A stretch of DNA of 64,000 bases from an uncultured Acidobacteriaceae bacterium (GTDB taxonomy: Bacteria > Acidobacteriota > Terriglobia > Terriglobales > Acidobacteriaceae): the NCBI GenBank assembly GCA_903849645.1, contig CAINJJ010000034.1:228491-292490 (forward strand). Reading direction: 5' to 3'. The notes under the pieces were generated by a model that worked only from the letters and a program-made list of their open reading frames with translations, made no database searches and was not told the origin of the DNA. Made by a program: the position numbers and the translations under genes. Positions 53,145 through 62,384 of this stretch are shown piece by piece (the first letter of the stretch is position 1; every line of letters begins with the position of its first letter).

Positions 53145-55232
53145 ATGAAGCGTCGCGAATTTGTGAAGACCATGACCGCCGCGGGAGCCGGACTGCTCCT
53201 TGCCAACTGCGCGCCGCGCCTGCTGGAGGCCGAACAGCCCACGCCAGACCCCACGGTGCGCAAGGTGCTGGTGATGTTCAAGTGCCACTTTGACGCGGGT
53301 TTCATCGATACGCAGACGGCGGTTCTGCACAAGTACTTTACGCAGTATTTTCCCCAGGCGGTCGAGGTGGCCCGCGCCGCGAACGCGGATGGGAGGCGCC
53401 GCTATGTGTGGACCACCGGCTCGTGGCTGCTCTACGAGTACCTGGAGCAGGCCTCGGCCGCGGACCGGAAGGTGATGGAAGAGGCGATCAGGCGGGGCGA
53501 CGTTGCATGGCACGCGCTCCCCTTCACCTGGCAGACGGAGTTGCTGAGCCCATCGATGATCGAGGGCAGCCTGGCGATCTCGAAGGCTCTGGACCAGCGC
53601 TACGGCGCGGTGACCACGGGCGCCAAGATGACGGACGTGCCGGGGCACACCCGGGGCATGATTGCGCCACTGGCCAGGCACGGTGTGGGGCTGCTTGAGA
53701 TTGGAGTCAACGGCGGGTCGACAGTGGCGCAACTGCCGCCGCTGTTTCTGTGGAAGGACCCCTCCGGGGCCAGCCTGCCGGTGATGTACCACGGGGATTA
53801 CGGCGGGATTGCACGGGTGCCAGGGTCGGATGTTGCGCTTGTCACCTGTGTGCGCGACGACAACAGCGGCCCGCACACGGCGGAGGAGATTACGGCCACG
53901 TACGCCGACCTGAAGGCGCGTTTCCCCAACGCGGAGATCACGGCTGCCACACTTTCAGAGATGGCCAGCGCCATTACGCCGCATCGCGGCAGCCTGCCCG
54001 TGGTGACGCAGGAGATGGGCGATACGTGGATCCATGGCGTGGCCAGCGACCCGCTGAAGATAGCGCAGTTCCGCGAGATTCAACGGCTGCGCGAGAGCTG
54101 GATTGCCGCGGGGAGCCTGAAGGCCGGCGATGGAACCGACCTGGCGCTGCTGCGCCGCCTGCTGCTGGCGCCCGAACACACCTGGGGCGCGGATACCAAG
54201 ACGTGGCTGGACTTTGACAACCTCACACCCGCTGACCTGGGGCGGATGTTGGAGACCAAAAACTACAAGGTGGTGCAGTTCAGTTGGGCGGAGAAGCGCC
54301 AGGACCTGCTGGACGCGGTGGCCACCCTGCCGGCGACAATGCGCAACCAGGCGACACTGGCCATCCAGGGGCTGAAGGCGGTGGAGCCGGCGGCTGCGCC
54401 TGGGGCGGAGCACCCTGCCGGTAAGCTGATCGAGACGAACCACTATCTGCTGGGGATCGACCCAAAGACGGGCGCCATGACGCGGCTGCGCAACAAGGCC
54501 ACGGGACGGGAGTGGGCCGGAGCGGCGAACCCGGTGGGGCTGTTTGCCTACCAGACGCTGTCAAAGGAAGACTATGACCGGTTTATCGCGGCCTATATAA
54601 CCACCACCGCAGACTGGGCCTTCAAGGACTTTGGCAAGCCGAACATTGAGCGGTTCGGCGCGGTGAGCCAGATATGGGAGCCGGAGTCGGCCAGTGTGCG
54701 GGTGAGCGCGCTGAAGGACACGACGCGCATTGTGATCCAGCCGAAGTTCGAGGACGAGCAGGCCTTCCAGTCAGGCCGCGCCGCGTTCCCGCGCAAAGCA
54801 TTCATCGAGTTGCTGCTACCCCAGGCGGAGCCGGTGATTCACCTGAGCCTGAGCTGGTTTGAGAAGCCCGCCACACGGATGCCGGAGGCTCTGTGGCTCA
54901 GCTTCAATCCCATTGCGCCGGTGGCGGCCGGCTGGACGCTGGACAAGTGCGGGGAGCCGGTTTCGCCTTTGGATGTGGCGGCCTCGGGGAACCGGCACAT
55001 GCACGCGCTCGGCAAGGGATTTGCCTACCGGGAAGGCGCTCACCGCTTCGAGGTGGAGACGGTGGACGCTCCGGTGGTGGCGCTGGGAGAGCGAACACCG
55101 CTGGGCTTCTCCAACACGCAGCCGGATTTGAGCAAGGGCGTTCACTCCAGCCTCTTCAACAACGCCTGGGGCACGAACTACCTGATGTGGTTCGGAGAGG
55201 ACATGAGCTTCCGGTTTGTTCTGCGGGCTTGA
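53145..55232 (+). CDS. DUF5054 protein (GH38-like N-terminal fold), Tat/lipoprotein signal
   Basis: The 695-residue product starts at ATG 53145. Residues 1-23 have a twin-arginine-like 'MKRREFVKTMTAAGAGLLLA' followed by a Cys ('ANC'), so it may be exported by Tat and possibly lipidated. The N-terminal half has 'MFKCHFDAGFID' and 'YVWTTGSWLLYEYLE', similar to the metal-binding His/Asp of GH38-type alpha-mannosidases. 'TDVPGHTRGM' and 'EHTWGADTK' follow the same plan. I recognise this as DUF5054. It is probably a secreted glycan hydrolase of unknown specificity. The AGGAGAACAGC site supports the start. Confidence 0.82.
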   Translation: MKRREFVKTMTAAGAGLLLANCAPRLLEAEQPTPDPTVRKVLVMFKCHFDAGFIDTQTAVLHKYFTQYFPQAVEVARAANADGRRRYVWTTGSWLLYEYLEQASAADRKVMEEAIRRGDVAWHALPFTWQTELLSPSMIEGSLAISKALDQRYGAVTTGAKMTDVPGHTRGMIAPLARHGVGLLEIGVNGGSTVAQLPPLFLWKDPSGASLPVMYHGDYGGIARVPGSDVALVTCVRDDNSGPHTAEEITATYADLKARFPNAEITAATLSEMASAITPHRGSLPVVTQEMGDTWIHGVASDPLKIAQFREIQRLRESWIAAGSLKAGDGTDLALLRRLLLAPEHTWGADTKTWLDFDNLTPADLGRMLETKNYKVVQFSWAEKRQDLLDAVATLPATMRNQATLAIQGLKAVEPAAAPGAEHPAGKLIETNHYLLGIDPKTGAMTRLRNKATGREWAGAANPVGLFAYQTLSKEDYDRFIAAYITTTADWAFKDFGKPNIERFGAVSQIWEPESASVRVSALKDTTRIVIQPKFEDEQAFQSGRAAFPRKAFIELLLPQAEPVIHLSLSWFEKPATRMPEALWLSFNPIAPVAAGWTLDKCGEPVSPLDVAASGNRHMHALGKGFAYREGAHRFEVETVDAPVVALGERTPLGFSNTQPDLSKGVHSSLFNNAWGTNYLMWFGEDMSFRFVLRA

Positions 55233-55240
55233 ACGGGAGG

Positions 55241-55257
55241 GGCTCCGCGTTGGAGCC
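55241..55257 (+). terminator. Short hairpin after the DUF5054 gene
   Basis: GGCTCC (55241-55246) and GGAGCC (55252-55257) pair across a five-base loop, nine bases after the stop. It is a weak terminator candidate. Confidence 0.35.
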
Positions 55258-55345
55258 GGGACCACGACAACTCACCCCCAAGCTTTCCATTGTGAGTGAC
55301 ACACCGCGCTCACTGCCTGGGGCGGCCCATGAAAGCTCCTATTGC

Positions 55346-55611
55346 TCACCTGGCATAGACGGCAAGGTATTGGGCGATGGCGTCGGCAATATCCTGGCTG
55401 CCTTTTCCATTGAGGTGGCCAGCATCGACTTCAGTGACCGGGGCCCCTGCCGGATGGGGGACCGCAAGGGCCGCATACGCGCGCCGGACATTGACGGTGA
55501 AGCCGGAGGCGGCGTTTCCAGACACGTCGCTTGCGTTGCAACCGATAAGGACGTTCTCAGCATTGGAGCCAGTGTCGATGGCGAGGATTGAAGCGGGGTT
55601 TACAGGAATGG
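55346..55611 (-). pseudogene. Duplicated C-terminal remnant of a GDSL-type lipoprotein gene
   Basis: The minus strand encodes about 85 residues ending at TGA 55346-55348. They include 'ILAIDTGSNAENVLIG', 'TVNVRRAYAALAVPHPAGAP' and 'VTEVDAGHLNGKGSQDI'. These match, position by position, the C-terminus of the intact neighbour: 'LTIDSGAQIEDVYI', 'VKRGYGGPPDVALSHSAGAR' and 'VLEVDTIHFNAKGHQI'. No N-terminal part or start codon is present; an in-frame TGA closes the frame just upstream. Identity is low enough to suggest an old duplication or a different parent gene. Confidence 0.6.
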
Positions 55612-55636
55612 GTGGTCAAGCCAGGATGGGCTGCGA

Positions 55637-57997
55637 CTACTTTGCCGAATTGGCATAGGCCGACAGATACCGCGCCACCGCGTTCGCTGTAATCTGGTGA
55701 CCCTTGGCGTTAAAGTGAATGGTATCCACTTCAAGCACCCGGGCGCCCGCGGAATGGGAAAGGGCGACGTCCGGTGGACCTCCGTAGCCGCGCTTTACCG
55801 TCGCAGTATTGCCGGAGACGCTAGTGATATATACATCCTCGATTTGAGCTCCGGAGTCAATGGTCAGAATCCAGCCTGGGTACAACCCGTTAGCCGTCAA
55901 ATTGACAGTGAGCGATGTGTCGTTTGGGCCAATGGATTGTGCCAGCACCCCGTTTGCCCCCCAGCCACGCAAGGATGTCGACGGAACGTCAAGGTTGTGA
56001 TAGGCCACATCGGTTGCCAGGGTTGGATCATAACTGTCGACAAGGACTTTGCGAATGTCCAGGTAGTGCGATCCATACTTGTTTGACAGGTTATTGTTGA
56101 TGTCGAGAAATACCGCATAGTTCGAGCCGCCTTTCCACTCAGTTTCCGTATTGCCGTTGGTAACTCCCATGACCAGATAGTCCTGACCAGGAGGAACTGT
56201 GGCAACCTGGGCCGCAATGTCGGAGAGCACCTGATCCTTGTTCCAGAAGTTGTTTCTGCCTTCCCAGAAGATGGGCAGGAAGTTAAGGTAGGGCGTATCG
56301 ACGATCAGTTGGGGACTTCCATTGGCGGGTACCGGATCGCCCGGCGTGGTCCGCGTGAATGTGGAGTAGGGCTGAGCCGGTGAGGCTGGGACCGTTTCAA
56401 CGACGGTGCCATGCACCCCGAGAATGGTCCCGCTAACGCCGTTGGGCTGGTTGTAGTCTGTCACTGGCTCTCTTCCTGGAGTGAAACTCACTTGGACCCC
56501 ACCTGAAGCTGGAATTACGCCTCCAGCAATTTGCACCTGGGTTGGAATCCCTCCCTCGCGGACGCCAATTTGAGTTGACGTCTGGCCGGGGACGCCTTCG
56601 TTCAGGACAGGCAGGTAAATTAGCTTCTGCAGGTCGGTTGGGTAATCCTCATGGTTGTAACGATTTGTGAGCGAGTCTCCCCAGGCCACGACACCGAAGG
56701 GGGTGATGTTCACTGAGTTGGTCGATGTGGCCAGGTTGTAATTGAGGCCGTCCGAGGGTGTGAACGTCACCTGCACCGTTTGTGGCCCCGCAGAGAGGAT
56801 GCGGGTTCCCGCTGCGGGTGTGTACAGGTAGGTTCCATCGAGGACGGTTGAGCTGCCAGGCGCGGTGGCGACGGCGTTCAATTGTGCGGCGGAGAGGGCG
56901 GTTCCCAGAGGGATCGGCGCCGGAGCAGGCCAGGTCAGCACAGGAGTCACGGGATCCACAAGCAAGGTAGCGCTGGTGGCGACGGCGGCGTAGTTGGCGG
57001 CATCGGCTGGGGTAAACGTGGCCGACAAGGTATGCGAGCCGGCTTCGAGCAGGGTGCCGAGCGGCGGGTTATAGGAGAAGGACCCAGGCAGGCTGGCGGT
57101 GGCGTTGAGTTGCAATGCAGAAAGGGTGGTCCCGTAAGAAACCGCCGCCGGAGCGGACCAGGCGAGAACGGGAATCCCCTGGCGCACGGTCAAAGGGACG
57201 ATTGCGGCTGCGCGGGTGTAGCTGGTGGAGTCGGCAGGCATGAAAGTCACCCCGAGGGTCTGCTGCCCGGCGGAGAGGGCCGTACCCAAAGGAGGCGTAT
57301 AAGCAAAGGCGCCGGGGACGCTGGCGGTGGCGTCGAGCTGCGCGACGCCGAGGGCTGTCCCGTAAGAGATGGCCGCCGGGGTGGGCCAGCTGATCACCGG
57401 GGTGGCCTGAACAATGGTCAAGGGAACGGTGGCCGTGGAGGGCAGGTAGTCGACTGCGTCCGCTGGGCTGAAGGCCACAGAGAGGGTTTGTGTGCCGACC
57501 GGGAGGGTGGCGCCCGGCGCGGGGGTATAAGCGAACGTTCCAGGGACGTTGGCGATGGCATTGAGTTGCTGTCCGCCGAGGGGGGAGTTGTAGGGGAGAG
57601 GCGGTGGGGAGGACCAGGTGAGAGCGGTGGGGGCCCGCTGGACGGTGAGGGAGACAGTGGCTGCGGCGACGTCATAGGCCGAGGTGTCGGAGGGCGTGAA
57701 GGTGGCGGAGAGTATTTTTGTACCCGCCGAGGGTACGCTTCCCGGCGCCGGCGAGTAGACGAAGGAGCCGGGGACGTTGGCGGTCGCGTTGAGTTCACTG
57801 GACGTGAGCGCCGTCCCATAGACGATGGGCGCCGGGTTGCTCCAGGCGATGAGCGGGGTGGATTTGTGGACGACAGGCACGAAAGCACTGCTGCCGCCGC
57901 ATCCCGCAATGGCAAGAGAAGCCGTGGCCAGGGCAGCCAGGCTCAGGCAGTGTCTGGTGACTGCCCGTCCTGACCGAGTTTTGGCTGCACTTGCCAT
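55637..57997 (-). CDS. GDSL/SGNH-type lipoprotein with Ig-like (MBG) repeats
   Basis: From ATG 57997 the product is 786 residues. The signal ends in lipobox 'AIAGC' with Cys33. Residues about 45-440 hold five repeats of roughly 75-80 residues, each with a '(I/A)SYGTAL...LNATA..PG.F.Y.P..G' pattern and '(S/A)A.TFTP.D', as in MBG/Ig-like stalks of acidobacterial surface proteins. The C-terminal domain has 'VVAWGDSLTNRY', the SGNH block I Ser, and 'DTIHFNAKGHQI', the DxxH block V. It may be an esterase held away from the outer membrane by the stalk. The GTG start 22 codons earlier lacks a lipoprotein signal. Confidence 0.78.
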   Translation of the reverse strand: MASAAKTRSGRAVTRHCLSLAALATASLAIAGCGGSSAFVPVVHKSTPLIAWSNPAPIVYGTALTSSELNATANVPGSFVYSPAPGSVPSAGTKILSATFTPSDTSAYDVAAATVSLTVQRAPTALTWSSPPPLPYNSPLGGQQLNAIANVPGTFAYTPAPGATLPVGTQTLSVAFSPADAVDYLPSTATVPLTIVQATPVISWPTPAAISYGTALGVAQLDATASVPGAFAYTPPLGTALSAGQQTLGVTFMPADSTSYTRAAAIVPLTVRQGIPVLAWSAPAAVSYGTTLSALQLNATASLPGSFSYNPPLGTLLEAGSHTLSATFTPADAANYAAVATSATLLVDPVTPVLTWPAPAPIPLGTALSAAQLNAVATAPGSSTVLDGTYLYTPAAGTRILSAGPQTVQVTFTPSDGLNYNLATSTNSVNITPFGVVAWGDSLTNRYNHEDYPTDLQKLIYLPVLNEGVPGQTSTQIGVREGGIPTQVQIAGGVIPASGGVQVSFTPGREPVTDYNQPNGVSGTILGVHGTVVETVPASPAQPYSTFTRTTPGDPVPANGSPQLIVDTPYLNFLPIFWEGRNNFWNKDQVLSDIAAQVATVPPGQDYLVMGVTNGNTETEWKGGSNYAVFLDINNNLSNKYGSHYLDIRKVLVDSYDPTLATDVAYHNLDVPSTSLRGWGANGVLAQSIGPNDTSLTVNLTANGLYPGWILTIDSGAQIEDVYITSVSGNTATVKRGYGGPPDVALSHSAGARVLEVDTIHFNAKGHQITANAVARYLSAYANSAK

Positions 57998-58262
57998 CTT
58001 GCTCTTGCGGTGATCCGCGAGACTTCCTGGCCCCAAGCGAGGCGGTGCCTCGGATAAGGACACAGGAATAGATGACTACCGGCGGGGGCGGAGTCACCTG
58101 AATGGCCGATGGTGTTATGCACACCTTGACTTGACTTTCCAGAATGGGAACGGAGGTCGAGTCTGGAAGGGCCGGCGAATTACACCGAACCTTTCCAAAT
58201 GAGGCACACACCAGTTTGAATCGGCTGAACTGGATTGATTCTAACTTGGATTGCCTGAACTC

Positions 58263-59342
58263 TCAAGGAGCAAGTGGCGTCGATTCGTTCTGACTTGCGC
58301 CTGCGGCTTCCATCAGGATGCAGAATGCCTGGGCTTCGGTGGAGGTTCCGGAGCGGTTGAACTCGGGTGCGCCGCAGGCTCCCTGCACGTAGCCGAAGGC
58401 ATCCATCTTTTTGCGGGCGGCGGCGCGCATGTGATGCGCCTGGGGGAGATAGGAAGGTGGAAGCCATCCCGCGGTAACTCCGAGATAGATGGCATAAGCA
58501 AGCATCTGCGCCAGGTTGGTTTCAACAAAGGTGGAGGAGTCATCGACGACATCATGAAAGAGGCCATCGGACCGCTGATGCTGGAGGCATCCATCGATTA
58601 GCTGGCGGGCGTAGCCGGTGAGACGTGCGCGGTCGTTGGCGCGGTTGGACGGCAGGGTGCGCAGGACACGGGCCAGGCCGGCGGCAGCCCAGCCGTTGCC
58701 GCTGCCCCAAAAGGCGGGGTCCTTGAGCTGGCGCTTGCCGTCGTCCCAGATGTGGGCGAGAAGCCGGGCATGGGGGCTCCAGAGGCGCTGCCAGAAGCCG
58801 TCGACTTGAAGGAGGGCCTCGTCATGGAAGCCCAGAGCACTGAGGAACGGGGGCGCTCCGTTGAAGCCGTCAGCCCACATCTCTGGTCCCTCAAATACGT
58901 GGTAGAGAAGGCCGTCGGCGCTGCGGGGAGCCTTGAATCGAATCCATCGGAGCAGGCCGTCAGAGGCCTGGCGCAGGGCGGGGTCGGCGGTCCACTCGGC
59001 GGCCCGGGCGTAGGCTTCGCCTCCCATGGCAGGGTCAGTGGGACCGCCGGAGACGACGACGCCGAGGCGGCCATCGGGAGTCTGCTGGACGAGAGCGGCC
59101 TTGGCGAGGAGGATGACGCGGTCACGGTCCCCGGCTTCAAGCAAGGCCTGGGCGAGGATGCCCTGCTCCCAATCGCGGCGCTGCATGGCCATGGCTGCAG
59201 CCGTGGCGCGCTGGATGCGCTGGGTGGCCTCGCCTGAGGCTGATGCGGCGGAGGGGACTTTGCCGAGGGCCGGGACAGAGGCCAAGGCCAGCCCCTGCGC
59301 GCCGAGAGCCGCGGATGCGTGGAGGAACGAGCGTCGGTTCAT
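58263..59342 (-). CDS. GH105-like unsaturated rhamnogalacturonyl hydrolase
   Basis: The 359-residue protein has a Tat-like signal ('MNRRSFLHASAALGAQGLAL'). The alpha/alpha-barrel features 'RDWEQGILAQALLEAG', 'WADGFNGAPPFLSALG', 'FWGSGNGWAAAGLARVL' and 'GLFHDVVDDSSTFVETN' fit GH88/GH105 enzymes that cleave unsaturated glucuronyl or galacturonyl ends after polysaccharide lyases act. The Asp in 'WADG' is the expected general acid/base. It lies 12 bases from the next gene on the same strand, with which it is probably co-transcribed. Confidence 0.84.
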   Translation of the reverse strand: MNRRSFLHASAALGAQGLALASVPALGKVPSAASASGEATQRIQRATAAAMAMQRRDWEQGILAQALLEAGDRDRVILLAKAALVQQTPDGRLGVVVSGGPTDPAMGGEAYARAAEWTADPALRQASDGLLRWIRFKAPRSADGLLYHVFEGPEMWADGFNGAPPFLSALGFHDEALLQVDGFWQRLWSPHARLLAHIWDDGKRQLKDPAFWGSGNGWAAAGLARVLRTLPSNRANDRARLTGYARQLIDGCLQHQRSDGLFHDVVDDSSTFVETNLAQMLAYAIYLGVTAGWLPPSYLPQAHHMRAAARKKMDAFGYVQGACGAPEFNRSGTSTEAQAFCILMEAAGASQNESTPLAP

Positions 59343-59354
59343 GGCAGCTCCCGG

Positions 59355-60485
59355 CTACTTGCCGCTGGTCAGGTCGCGGATGATGTCCGCTTCACGCTGG
59401 CGATAGGGCTTGCCGTCCACATGAAAGACGTCATGGAACCAGACGGTGGGTTCCGCATTGACGTAGGGCCGTTGCCAGGAGTCCCAGGGGAGATAGGTCT
59501 GGCTCTTGCCGGCGACGAGGCCCCAGTTGATGGCGCCGACGTGGTGCTTGCGGGCGATAGGCAGAATGGTGTCAAAGGTGGAGCCGGCGCCGCGCGCCAT
59601 GTATTCGGTGCAGAGGAGGGGGCGGTGGAACTGCTCGAGCATCTGGACGTGCGCCTCGAAGTCCTCTGGCCAACCGTAGTTGTGGAAGCTGATGACGTCG
59701 GACTCTTCGATCTGGACTTTGGCCAGGGGCGGCATGGCGGCGATGGAGGCCCAGTCGCCGTGCCAGACGCCGCTGGTGAGGGGCTGCGCGGGATGGGCGG
59801 AGCGCGCCCAGGCAAAGACCTGGGGCAGAAGGGCAAGGATGATGGCGTTCTTGTCCTTGGGTTCGCCCTTTTTGTAGGAGTCGTCGTTGCCGTTGTCGGG
59901 CTCGTTCCAGAGGTCCCAGGCGAGGATGCGGGGGTCATTGGCGAAAGCGGCGACCACGCCTTGGGTGTAGCTCTCAAGGCGGGGGTATTGCGCGGGGTCA
60001 GAGAGCACGGCTGCGCCGGGGGCCTGGACCCAGCCGGAGTTGTGGACGCCAGGGATGGGGGGGTGCTGCGGGCCGAGTTTGGGGAACGGCTCCCAGCAGG
60101 AGTCAAAGAGCACAAAGACCGGCCGGATGTGATGGCGGGCGGCGATGACCAGGAAGGCGTCCATGCGCTGCGTGAAGCCTTTCGGGTCCTGCTCCCACAG
60201 CAGGTTGTGGAGGAAGACGCGCATGGTGTTCATGCCGATGGCCTGGGCCCAGCCGAGTTCGCGATCGATGGTGGGGGCGTCAAAGGTGTCGGCCTGCCAC
60301 ATTTCCAGCTCGTTGATGGCGGTGGAGGGCAGAAAGTTGGCGCCGACGGGCCAGGGCTGCCGGGCATACCAGGCGTTGGCCTGGTCTTCGGTCCAGCGCT
60401 GCTGGGCAAACAGAGTGGGGAGGGACAGGGCCAGCAACCCAAACAGCGCGAGGACGCGGAACGAACGCAAACACGACACGGACAT
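59355..60485 (-). CDS. Secreted clan GH-A glycoside hydrolase (GH5-like)
   Basis: The 376-residue protein has a signal peptide (residues 1-28, 'TLFAQ'). The TIM-barrel carries the acid/base Glu195 in 'AWDLWNEPDNG' and the nucleophile Glu294 in 'LLCTEYMARG', as in retaining clan GH-A families such as GH5. 'GMNTMRVFLHNLLWEQD' and 'HNYGWPEDFEAHV' are supporting. The substrate may be a beta-glucan, mannan or xylan. It heads a run with GH105 immediately downstream, so the pair may act together on plant cell-wall polysaccharide. Upstream, 27 bases away, lies the TPR gene. Confidence 0.82.
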   Translation of the reverse strand: MSVSCLRSFRVLALFGLLALSLPTLFAQQRWTEDQANAWYARQPWPVGANFLPSTAINELEMWQADTFDAPTIDRELGWAQAIGMNTMRVFLHNLLWEQDPKGFTQRMDAFLVIAARHHIRPVFVLFDSCWEPFPKLGPQHPPIPGVHNSGWVQAPGAAVLSDPAQYPRLESYTQGVVAAFANDPRILAWDLWNEPDNGNDDSYKKGEPKDKNAIILALLPQVFAWARSAHPAQPLTSGVWHGDWASIAAMPPLAKVQIEESDVISFHNYGWPEDFEAHVQMLEQFHRPLLCTEYMARGAGSTFDTILPIARKHHVGAINWGLVAGKSQTYLPWDSWQRPYVNAEPTVWFHDVFHVDGKPYRQREADIIRDLTSGK

Positions 60486-60512
60486 GATGACTCCTTGAGG
60501 CGAAGGAGAATT

Positions 60513-62381
60513 CTACTTTGCCGGGTCGAGGCTCGTCGCTTTGGCGCGCTCGGATTCGGCGTCGGCGGGGCGCCCCTGGCGCTCGTAGGCGATGGCGAGC
60601 TGGCGGTGGGGTTCGGCGAAGGAGGGGTCGGCGGCGATGGCCTCCTGGTAACGGGCTACGGCATCGGCAATCTGTCCGCGGAGCATCAACTGGTTGCCGG
60701 CATTCATGGCAAAGCTGGCCTTCTGGTGGCTGACTGCGCTGCGGGCGAGTTCCGCGCTCTGGCGGCGGTAGTCGGCGGCCTGGGCGCGCAACTGCTTGAC
60801 CTGCGCGCGGAGCTGGTCGGCCTTCTGCGGGTCGCCCGCAGCCTCAGCGGCGTCAGCGGCAGCGGAGGCGGCGCCCGCCTGCTCGGCAAGAACGGCGGCC
60901 AGGGTGACGGGCGGTCCGGGCTGGCCGGGGAGCAGAGGAATGGCGTGTTCGAGGGCGTCGCGGGCCTCGTCGAGCCGGGAGGCCTGCTTGAGGGTGCTGC
61001 CCAGAATGGCCCAGGCATCGCCGCTCTCGGGGCGCAGGGCAACGGCCTTTTTGAGCTCGGCGGCGGCTTCGTCGAGGCGGCCCACCTGCATGTAGAGAAT
61101 GCCGAGCGTGTAGGGCGGGTCCTGGAGCGTGGGGTCAAGCTGGCCGGCGCGAATGAGCTCGGCGATGGCCTCGTCCATGCGGTCTTTGAACTTGAAGGCG
61201 AGGCCGAGGTCGTAGTGGAGCTGGGGGTCGCCGGGGTCGAGCGTGAGGGCGGTCTGGAAGTCCTGGATGGCCTCGTCGAATGCGGAAAGCTGCACGTGAG
61301 CGACACCCAGGTCCTTGTAGATGACGGCGTCTTTGGGGCTCTCGGCCAGGGCGCGGTGGAGGCAGTCGAGGGCCTCTTTTGCCTTGCCGGTCAGGGTCAG
61401 CGCGAGGCCGAGGTTGGTGAGGGTGTTGGCGTTGTGCGGATCGCGCGCGGCGGCCTTCTGAAACCAGGGAACGGCCTCCTGCTGGCGGCCCTGGCGCTGC
61501 AGGTTCATGGCCAGCTCGTTTTCCGCCCCGGCGAGGTCGGGATTGAGGCGGAGGGCCTCCTGCAGGTGTTCGAGAGCCGCTTCGTCCTGCCCCCCGGCTT
61601 CGAGGGTGCGGGCATATTCGAGATGAGCCTGGGCGCTCTGAGGCTGGGCAGCCAAGGCGGCCTCAAGCTGGTCGGCTGCCGGCTGGAGGCTGCCGAGCTG
61701 GCGGAGGACGATGGCCAGGTGGATGCGCGCCGGGAGATAAGCCTTGTCAGCCTCGATGGCCTGCTCGAACTCCGGCTGCGCTGCGCCCCAGTCTCGAGCC
61801 TGGGCATGGAGGGAGCCGATGGCGTCATGAAGGGGGGCCGGTGCGCCCCCGCGTTCAAGGGCAAGCTGAAAGAGCCGGATGGCCTCGGGCAGGTTGCCGG
61901 TGGCCGCCTGCGCGCGGGCATAGGCCTCGCAGAAGGGGACGTCGGCGGGCTGACTGCCGGGCTGACCGGCCTTTTGGAATGCGGCCGCAAAATGGGGAAG
62001 GGCCTGGGGGGCGTCGCCTGATCCAGCCAGGGCCAGGGCAAGGTTGGTCTCTATTCCCTGGTCAGCAGGTTTGAACTTGAGGGCTCGTTCCAGCTCCGGA
62101 ACGGCCTCGGCAAACCGGCCCAGTTGCAGCAGGACGGCGCCCAGGGCTTCGCGGGCCTCGGGGATCTGGGGAGCGAGATGAACCGCCTGGGCAAACTGAC
62201 GCTCTGCCTCGTCAAGCCTGCCCTGCTGCAGGTCGGCATAGCCGGCGCGAAAGGCGGCGTCGGCGCGCTGCAGGGAGTCCGCCGGCCGGGGCTTGGGCGC
62301 CTGGGCCGCAACCTGGAAGGGCAAGGCGGCCAGGGCAGGGAGCAGGAGGGTTGCGAGGGCAATTCTCCGGTGGTGGCGCAT
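60513..62381 (-). CDS. Secreted TPR-repeat protein, large
   Basis: The 622-residue protein has a signal peptide (about 27 residues, 'FQVAAQ') followed by tetratricopeptide repeats almost to its end, about 14 by eye ('AERQFAQAVHLAPQIPEARE', 'AIQDFQTALTLDPGDPQLHY', 'AAAELKKAVALRPESGDAWA'). An Ala/Gln-rich coiled-coil-like stretch lies near residues 505-550. TPR arrays mediate protein binding; here a periplasmic or secreted scaffold is expected. It begins three bases after the upstream TPR gene ends, so the two form an operon, probably with the TonB receptor gene farther upstream. Confidence 0.85.
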   Translation of the reverse strand: MRHHRRIALATLLLPALAALPFQVAAQAPKPRPADSLQRADAAFRAGYADLQQGRLDEAERQFAQAVHLAPQIPEAREALGAVLLQLGRFAEAVPELERALKFKPADQGIETNLALALAGSGDAPQALPHFAAAFQKAGQPGSQPADVPFCEAYARAQAATGNLPEAIRLFQLALERGGAPAPLHDAIGSLHAQARDWGAAQPEFEQAIEADKAYLPARIHLAIVLRQLGSLQPAADQLEAALAAQPQSAQAHLEYARTLEAGGQDEAALEHLQEALRLNPDLAGAENELAMNLQRQGRQQEAVPWFQKAAARDPHNANTLTNLGLALTLTGKAKEALDCLHRALAESPKDAVIYKDLGVAHVQLSAFDEAIQDFQTALTLDPGDPQLHYDLGLAFKFKDRMDEAIAELIRAGQLDPTLQDPPYTLGILYMQVGRLDEAAAELKKAVALRPESGDAWAILGSTLKQASRLDEARDALEHAIPLLPGQPGPPVTLAAVLAEQAGAASAAADAAEAAGDPQKADQLRAQVKQLRAQAADYRRQSAELARSAVSHQKASFAMNAGNQLMLRGQIADAVARYQEAIAADPSFAEPHRQLAIAYERQGRPADAESERAKATSLDPAK

Positions 62382-62384
62382 ATC

